A model generated the notes under the pieces. That model did no database searches. It saw nothing but the letters and a program-made list of their open reading frames with translations, and was not told where the DNA came from. 64,000 nucleotides of DNA. It comes from Corynebacterium marambiense (GTDB taxonomy: Bacteria > Actinomycetota > Actinomycetes > Mycobacteriales > Mycobacteriaceae). This document shows, one piece after another, positions 61,744 through 64,000 of this stretch. The stretch's first letter is position 1; every line of letters starts with the position of its first letter. The position numbers and the translations under genes were made by a program. The stretch covers positions 496,001 through 560,000 of the forward strand of contig NZ_JAEIOT010000007.1 of assembly GCF_016342275.1 (NCBI RefSeq), written 5' to 3'.

Positions 61744-62756
61744 TGGGCGAACCGAACAGGCGGATCTCCGTGCTCGGACAGCGGTACGCGGAATGGGTGC
61801 GCGCCCATCCCCGGGCGGCGGGCGAATTCCGCGACGTCATCGAGGAGCTGCTCGCAGAGTCGGGTGTCACCTATGACCGGGTATCCGTGCGGGTCAAGGA
61901 GTGGCGTTCGCTAAAGGCGAAGGCCTATAAGACCGACGAGACGGGGAGACCCGTCTACCCCGACCCGTGGGACGACATCCACGACATCCTCGGTGTCCGG
62001 GTCACGGTGTACCACTCCACGGAGATCCCCCAGGTGATCAGTGTTCTGCGGGAGGCGTTCACCGTCCACCGATCGGTGGACAAGACCGCAGAGACCCGGG
62101 TGTCGGGTTCCTTCGGGTACGGCTCCCACCACCTGATCGTCGGTGTCGAGGGAACCAGTGACGCAACAGCTGAGCTCGCCGACTATGCGGGACTCCGCTT
62201 CGAGGTCCAGGTCCGCACGGTACTGCAGCACGCTTGGGCCGAGTTCGAACACGACATCCGGTACAAGGGTGGCGGGAAGACCCTCGATCCGCGGGTCGAC
62301 CGGGCGTTCACACTGACAGCGGGGTTGATCGAGCTCGCCGACCAGCAGTTCGACCTCATCGCCTCGATCCAGGGGGATGCACCGGGAGATGCAGGCGAGG
62401 TCGAGCTGTCCGCTGAGACCCTCCCCGGCGTCCTCGCAGTTCTCGTGGGAAACCGTTTCCCCAGGTCCAAGTTCGAGTACTACGTGTGGTTGGAGGAGAT
62501 TCTCGCCGCAAACGGCATCACCACCGTCGGGGAGCTGAAGAGCCTGCTCGACGACGCCGACATCGACGCAGTCCAGAGGTCCATGCGATACCAATTCACC
62601 CCGGGACAGGTACGAATCATCGACGATCTACTGCTCCGCCGTTTTGGCAGGGAACACATCGAGCGAACAAAAAAGACGGGTATCCGCGCGGCGAGCCGGG
62701 CCGCGCGTCTCAAGCAACGGCTTAAGGTAATGGAAGCTGATCACATCATCAGCTGA
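61743..62756 (+). CDS. relS: small alarmone synthetase (RelA/SpoT nucleotidyltransferase domain)
   Basis: The protein has 337 residues with no HD hydrolase, TGS or ACT domain. It has the synthetase motifs DILGVRVTVYHS, FGYGSHHL and FEVQVRTVLQHAWAEFEHDI. Such enzymes make (p)ppGpp or pGpp without ribosome control. The symbol relS follows my recollection of the corynebacterial gene next to treY. A basic, Ala/Arg-rich C-terminal tail follows a helical domain. Start and the treY stop overlap (TGATG), so the two are coupled. Confidence 0.88.
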   Translation: MGEPNRRISVLGQRYAEWVRAHPRAAGEFRDVIEELLAESGVTYDRVSVRVKEWRSLKAKAYKTDETGRPVYPDPWDDIHDILGVRVTVYHSTEIPQVISVLREAFTVHRSVDKTAETRVSGSFGYGSHHLIVGVEGTSDATAELADYAGLRFEVQVRTVLQHAWAEFEHDIRYKGGGKTLDPRVDRAFTLTAGLIELADQQFDLIASIQGDAPGDAGEVELSAETLPGVLAVLVGNRFPRSKFEYYVWLEEILAANGITTVGELKSLLDDADIDAVQRSMRYQFTPGQVRIIDDLLLRRFGREHIERTKKTGIRAASRAARLKQRLKVMEADHIIS

Positions 62757-62781
62757 CACCGGGCCCAACGCCAGAACGAGA

Positions 62782-62797
62782 CCGCAGAAACCTGCGG
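62782..62797 (+). repeat. small hairpin CCGCAG-AAAC-CTGCGG
   Basis: A perfect six-base stem with a four-base loop lies about 25 bases after the alarmone synthetase stop and just before the small peptide gene. It has no T run. Confidence 0.5.
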
Positions 62798-62825
62798 CAT
62801 CGGATACAAGGAGTAGATGAAAAAC

Positions 62826-62945
62826 ATGAGTTCCATCCAGAATTTCCCCGACCTCGCCGACGCCATCCACGTGTGGGCACTGTCCGTCGCAGATTTCTTC
62901 CGCGGATTCGGCGCCAACTTCCCGCCCGCAGGCTCCAGCATGTGA
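62826..62945 (+). CDS. 39-residue amphipathic peptide
   Basis: This is a short frame beginning MSSIQNFPDLADAIHVW and ending in PAGSSM; an in-frame ATG at 62817 would add three residues. AAGGAG lies 12 bases before the ATG used here. The middle (LADAIHVWALSVADFFRGFG) can form an amphipathic helix with Phe/Trp on one side and Asp on the other. In size and character it recalls corynebacterial channel-forming peptides (PorA, PorH, PorB), but no match is claimed. Confidence 0.6.
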   Translation: MSSIQNFPDLADAIHVWALSVADFFRGFGANFPPAGSSM

Positions 62946-62962
62946 TCTGCTGCGTGAGGTGA

Positions 62963-63361
62963 TCAGGGTGCCCGACCGAGCAGCCGGTCCGTCTCCCGCC
63001 GTTCCCGTTTGGTCGGTCGCCCCGCCCCGCGATCCCGCCGAGGTACCGACGCGAGTATTTCCTTTGGAGGTGGCGGTGGCGAGTGGTCGATGTAGCACGT
63101 CCTGGCGACCGCGGCGCCGACGCGTTTCCGGATCGTCCGAGTCACCTCCACCTCGTGCAGCCGATGGTTCACCCACACCCGGACACGGTCACCAGGCACG
63201 ATCTGCTGGGCGGGTTTCACCGCTCCACCGTTGACCTTCACATGCCCCGCCTTACACGCCTGACCGGCAGCCTGGCGGGTTTTCAGTAGCCGGACCGCCC
63301 AGACCCACGCGTCGACGCGAACCGGACCGATCTCTTCCACGGACTGCGTGCCACCAGCCAT
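62963..63361 (-). CDS. S4-domain RNA-binding protein (Hsp15-like)
   Basis: The protein has 132 residues. The S4 domain reads VRVDAWVWAVRLLKTRQAAGQACKAGHVKVNG-type (about residues 14-45), followed by a strand-rich part, a Pro run and a basic tail RPTKRERRETDRLLGR, as in Hsp15/HslR proteins that bind stalled 50S subunits. Whether it acts in ribosome rescue here is inference. Confidence 0.88.
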   Translation of the reverse strand: MAGGTQSVEEIGPVRVDAWVWAVRLLKTRQAAGQACKAGHVKVNGGAVKPAQQIVPGDRVRVWVNHRLHEVEVTRTIRKRVGAAVARTCYIDHSPPPPPKEILASVPRRDRGAGRPTKRERRETDRLLGRAP

Positions 63362-63363
63362 CG

Positions 63364-63597
63364 TCAGTTGTTGTCCCGGTGACCCGTGATCGCCTGGATA
63401 CGCCGCCAGTTGTAGAAACCACCAGCGACCGCGGCGACGAGCCCCAGAATCAACCAGAACCAGCTCGACGCGACGAGCGCCAGCACGATGCCTCCGACGA
63501 CGCCACCGCCGACGCAGACCACACCGGCCCTCGCGTGCTTCCGGACCGCGTGTTTCCGCTGTTCGATCGGGTTCCTCGGATATTTTTCAATGCTCAT
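63364..63597 (-). CDS. small membrane protein
   Basis: The protein has 77 residues from ATG at 63597: a basic N-terminus, then two hydrophobic segments (about residues 25-65) and a polar tail. The frame is open further upstream, but a TAGACT element eight bases before this ATG suggests a leaderless transcript starting here. Three bases separate it from the S4 gene. Function unknown. Confidence 0.7.
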   Translation of the reverse strand: MSIEKYPRNPIEQRKHAVRKHARAGVVCVGGGVVGGIVLALVASSWFWLILGLVAAVAGGFYNWRRIQAITGHRDNN

Positions 63598-63625
63598 GGG
63601 AAACCAGTCTATCGGGGCGAGGCGA

Positions 63626-64000
63626 TCAGGGAAGTTCAATCCACTCCGTGCCCAGCCGCTCCGGCTCCACGGTCCCCTGCGTCACGGACGCCAGAGTTCC
63701 GGTCAAGTCGGCACCGCCACCGGGTTCCACCGCGACGTGGATCGTCGCCTGCGCCGCGTAGTCGGTCCCCGTCACCTCGATCCCCCGGTTGCGCAGCTCC
63801 GATTCCAGGCGACCCGCGTCGGCGTGCCCGACCGTAACCGCGTACAACTCACGCCGCGCCCGGGTCACCACCGGAACCCGCTCCAGCGCACCGGACACCG
63901 CGTCCGAGTAGGCGCGCACCAATCCACCGGTGCCGAGTTTGACGCCGCCGAAGTACCGGACGACGATCACTGCGACGTCGAGAAGCCCCGATCCCCGCAG
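63626..64000 (-). CDS. IMPACT/YigZ family protein, C-terminal part (cut by window edge)
   Basis: The visible 124 residues contain the family signature VVRYFGGVKLGTGGLVRAY and a C-terminal ferredoxin-like domain. The frame continues off the right edge. YigZ/IMPACT proteins are linked to translation or proteolysis; role unclear. Confidence 0.88.
   Translation of the reverse strand: MRGSGLLDVAVIVVRYFGGVKLGTGGLVRAYSDAVSGALERVPVVTRARRELYAVTVGHADAGRLESELRNRGIEVTGTDYAAQATIHVAVEPGGGADLTGTLASVTQGTVEPERLGTEWIELP

Overview
The window looks like a core chromosomal segment of a high-GC Corynebacterium or close relative. Supporting signs are the amtB-glnK-glnD nitrogen operon with CTAT-N6-A(T/C)AG operators, the hisDCB-orf-orf-hisHA-impA-hisFI cluster, the sepIVA-DUF177-rnc-mutM run, the bioB-bsaP pair with a TGAAC-N3-GTTCA operator, and neighbouring treY and small alarmone synthetase genes. 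Species cannot be told from the sequence alone. No rRNA, tRNA, CRISPR array, insertion sequence or prophage was seen.

Layout. 1-2.3 kb: nitrogen operon amtB-glnK-glnD (minus strand, glnD cut by the window edge) behind two tandem AmtR-like operators. 2.3-6.7 kb: two tandem paralogous secreted beta-propeller proteins, each behind an iron-regulator (DtxR)-like operator just downstream of its promoter. 6.8-24 kb: ftsY, an accessory-looking beta-helix membrane protein containing a 144-bp in-frame tandem repeat, a very large protein of unknown function, smc, a lipoprotein gene coupled to acyP, an AGCS amino-acid symporter, mutM, rnc, DUF177 and the septal coiled-coil gene sepIVA. 24-31 kb: gdhA with a GlxR-like site, a secreted lipase, glycerate kinase, a small unknown, a GalT-like DUF4921 protein and an M20 amidohydrolase. 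31-39 kb: glgP, pyk, lgt, a lipoprotein, and a divergent TrpC-like protein. 39-48.4 kb: the histidine operon, read from hisD (right) to hisI and a Trp-associated membrane protein (left), with an MFS transporter and small membrane protein inside it. 48.6-51.6 kb: two genes holding four YbjN-like modules and a membrane protein. 51.6-54.8 kb: biotin module (bioB-bsaP, operator, candidate bioQ) with a lipoprotein gene in the middle. 54.8-62.8 kb: glycogen and trehalose genes glgX and treY, with a degenerate exonuclease/BRCT protein, an unknown, and a RelA/SpoT-type small alarmone synthetase coupled to treY. 62.8-64 kb: a very small peptide gene, an S4-domain protein, a small membrane protein and the 3' part of an IMPACT/YigZ-family gene.

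How the genes work together. Ammonium uptake (AmtB), its PII sensor (GlnK) and the modifying enzyme (GlnD) form one unit, and gdhA assimilates the ammonium. GlgP, GlgX and TreY handle glycogen and malto-oligosaccharides, and treY is translationally coupled to an alarmone synthetase. The histidine operon is tightly packed with several 4-base overlaps. BioB and its auxiliary protein BsaP sit beside the probable repressor that would read the operator at the bioB promoter.

The least explained parts are the iron-box propeller pair, the repeat-bearing beta-helix membrane protein, the 1213-residue protein between it and smc, the YbjN pair, the TrpC-like protein with an altered catalytic lysine, and the 39-residue peptide after the alarmone synthetase gene. 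All functional calls come from reading the translated sequence. No database search was run.
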